Shown here piece by piece: positions 62,540-64,000 of a stretch of DNA of 64,000 nt. Every line of letters begins with the position of its first letter. Within the stretch, counting starts at the first letter, position 1. A model generated the notes under the pieces. That model was not told the origin of the DNA and did no database searches. It was given only the letters and a program-made list of their open reading frames with translations. Source of the DNA: Symbiodinium natans (Eukaryota > Sar > Dinophyceae > Suessiales > Symbiodiniaceae). The stretch is from assembly GCA_905221605.1 (NCBI GenBank), contig CAJNDS010000045.1:1-64000 (forward strand), read 5' to 3'. The position numbers and the translations under genes are program-made.

Positions 62540-63870
62540 TATGGTTTAATTCAATCTATAAGGACAGAGAGGGTTTAGGGCTTAGGGTTCAGGATTTAGG
62601 GTTTAGGGTTTACGGTTAGGGTTTAGGGTGTACGGTTTAGGGGTTGGGGTTTAGGGTATAGGGTATAGGGTTTAGGGTTTAGGGTTCAGAGTTTGAACAG
62701 GTCGCCAACACCCAAGCGCGGTGCCTTGTTTTAGATGATGGTTCTTTAGCTACCAACACTTTTCTTAGCATTTGGCCCCCGAGGTGTCGGCCTTGGGGTT
62801 TAGGGTTTAGGCTTTAGGCTTTAGGTTTTAGGCTTTAGGCTTTATAGGCTTTAGGGTTTAGGGTAGGGTTTAGGGTAGGGTTTAGGGTAGGGTTTAGGGT
62901 TTAGGGTTCAGGGTACAATTTGGGGTCAGGTTCCTGCAGGAACGAACACCTTTCTTTGTCAAGAGAAGGATCCCCTTGATTGGGCAGTGCGGCTTAGGCG
63001 GTTTATCGGGTGAGGGATGGGCAACTTTTTTAGGTTGTAGGGCCGCAACCTTCTTATTAGGGTTTAGGGTTTAGGGTTTAGGGTTTAGGGTTTAGGGTCT
63101 CGGGGTCTAGGGTTTACGGTCCAGGGTTGACCCATAGACTTCCCAGTCGGGGAACCAGCACGACAATCTGAGCTCCGCCTTTTTCAGTAGAGAGCTGAAG
63201 GGAACTCCATACTTCCTACATGGCAATCGCACGGGTATCTCCCTCAATCGGAGTTCGCAACATACCCTAAACCCTAGACCCTAAGCCCTAAACCCTAAAC
63301 CCCCCAAGAAAGGGAACCCGAAGTTGAGAAACCCGCATGTAGTATTCCTAAGTGAGATCCGCGTCCGCAGGGCTTCATGCGCAATCTCTCGGCCCTGGGC
63401 GGCCTACAAAAACCCCCGAAGCCTTATTATACCCTGAGCCCTGAAGCCCTCATAAACCATCATAAACACCAAAACGTAAACCTTCAACCCTAACCCCAAG
63501 GCCCAGACCCTGTGTAAACTTTGAAAGCCTAAACCCTAAACCCTAAACCCTAAACCCAGCTCCCTAGGCGCCTTTCCTCAGGTTGTCAAGGAGAGCGACC
63601 CCAGTGTCACAATCACAGAGTACCAATGAAGGCAGTGATCGTCACTCCGTTGCGGCTCGGCGGGTTTACGGCTCTAGGGCCTTAGGGCATAGTGCTGTAG
63701 AATAGCCCTAAACCCTAAACCCTATACTTTAAACCTAAACCCTAAGCCAATGGGGTCGTGTAGGATCTCGCGACAATGAGAACTGTAGACTCGGAGTCGT
63801 GTGGTTTCAAGTGTTGCCAGGCCAGAGTCACGCATGGGTGTGGTCTTTGCTTGGAGATTCAGGGAGCTTA
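62540..63870. other. Telomere-type blocks with unique spacers, no gene seen
   Basis: Blocks lie at 62595-62700, 62797-62915, 63058-63125, 63262-63305, 63525-63558 and 63700-63745. TTTAGGC and GGGTTTAGGGTAG variants occur at 62805-62890. Spacers of 150-300 bp show no coding or RNA signal. Confidence 0.7.
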
Positions 63871-63879
63871 TAGTATCAG

Positions 63880-63970
63880 TGATAACTGCACTTATTAGCC
63901 CCCTAAGTCCTCTTAGTAGGCTATAAGCAGACTTAAATTGGGGTCAGAAGTACCCATGAACCTGGGTGTA
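63880..63970. repeat. GGTACTTATT-family element fragment at the window edge
   Basis: AATTGGGGTCAGAAGTACCC and ATGAACCTGGGTGTA, read in reverse, match the arm of 51802-52001; GCACTTATTAGCCCCC at left is a candidate for the other arm. Partial and diverged. Confidence 0.45.
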
Positions 63971-64000
63971 TGGCACACTGAACAGAAATCCTTGCTCCCA

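Larger units (their letters stand above)
1..64000. repeat. Interspersed telomere-type (TTTAGGG)n blocks, whole window
   Basis: Blocks of 2 to about 30 copies of TTTAGGG, or CCCTAAA on the same strand, recur throughout, separated mostly by 100-400 bp of non-repeated sequence. Both orientations occur in similar measure, often alternating, so this is neither a chromosome end nor one head-to-tail subtelomeric array. Variant monomers are frequent (TTGAGGG, CTTAGGG, TTCAGGG, TTTAGGA, TTTTAGGG, TTTAGGGG, TTTAGGGGG, TTTAAAGGG), and each tends to fill its own block. Only the larger or more telling blocks get separate entries. That TTTAGGG is a telomere repeat in plants and many algae and protists is established; that it is this organism's own telomere repeat is inferred. 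Confidence 0.97.

Noticed and set aside
62176-62619. 147-codon frame reading NGSRTVPTHQK repeats
   Set aside because: It is a product of the 31-33-bp minisatellite; three plus frames are open through it and its end is telomere-type sequence.
1-64000. A true chromosome end or simple subtelomeric array
   Set aside because: Telomere-type blocks occur in both orientations throughout and are separated by unique sequence; no terminal uninterrupted array is seen.

Overview
This is nuclear DNA of a eukaryote whose telomere-type repeat is TTTAGGG. The window holds thousands of copies of this heptamer and its close variants, broken into well over a hundred short blocks of both orientations, usually 100-400 bp apart. 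TTTAGGG is used by land plants, many green algae, dinoflagellates and chromerids, cryptophytes and some stramenopiles. An alga or other protist with a very repeat-rich genome fits best, but I cannot name the lineage. I found no bacterial-type genes, rRNA, tRNA or CRISPR array, and no complete protein gene.

Layout. 1-7.5 kb: telomere-type blocks with short unique spacers and the first dispersed inverted-repeat elements. 7.55-8.25 kb: a 53-bp minisatellite in which every unit carries two perfect hairpins. 8.33-11.37 kb: an 80-bp higher-order array made of three telomere-heptamer-bearing subunits. 11.4-29.2 kb: interspersed blocks, several short inverted-repeat (MITE-like) families, and a 360-bp tandem duplication at 26 kb. 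29.3-31.8 kb: an array of about 109-bp units, each an imperfect inverted repeat, with a degenerate CGGTT-rich array on each side. 31.8-56.5 kb: more blocks, long variant arrays (notably 40.5-40.9 and 43.3-43.7 kb), many MITE-like copies, and a few telomere-poor islands. 56.58-58.09 kb: TTTAGGA, 31-bp and about 380-bp satellites end to end. 62.2-62.53 kb: a 31-33-bp minisatellite.

Three telomere-poor islands carry short coding-like open frames (about 15.79-16.09, 46.63-46.87 and 49.19-49.66 kb). I list them as low-confidence exon or pseudogene fragments. The remaining long open frames lie in tandem arrays whose unit has no stop codon and whose length is not a multiple of three, so all frames stay open; I treat them as artefacts.

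The main result is that the origin of some telomere-type blocks can be read directly. Dispersed elements occur in copies with and without a block. In several, the block starts exactly at a TTAGGG-like seed present in the block-free copy, sits in the loop of an inverted-repeat element, or is bracketed by 20-25-bp direct repeats. This suggests repeated local birth of telomere-type arrays at internal sites, followed by homogenisation of each block to its own 7-9-bp variant.
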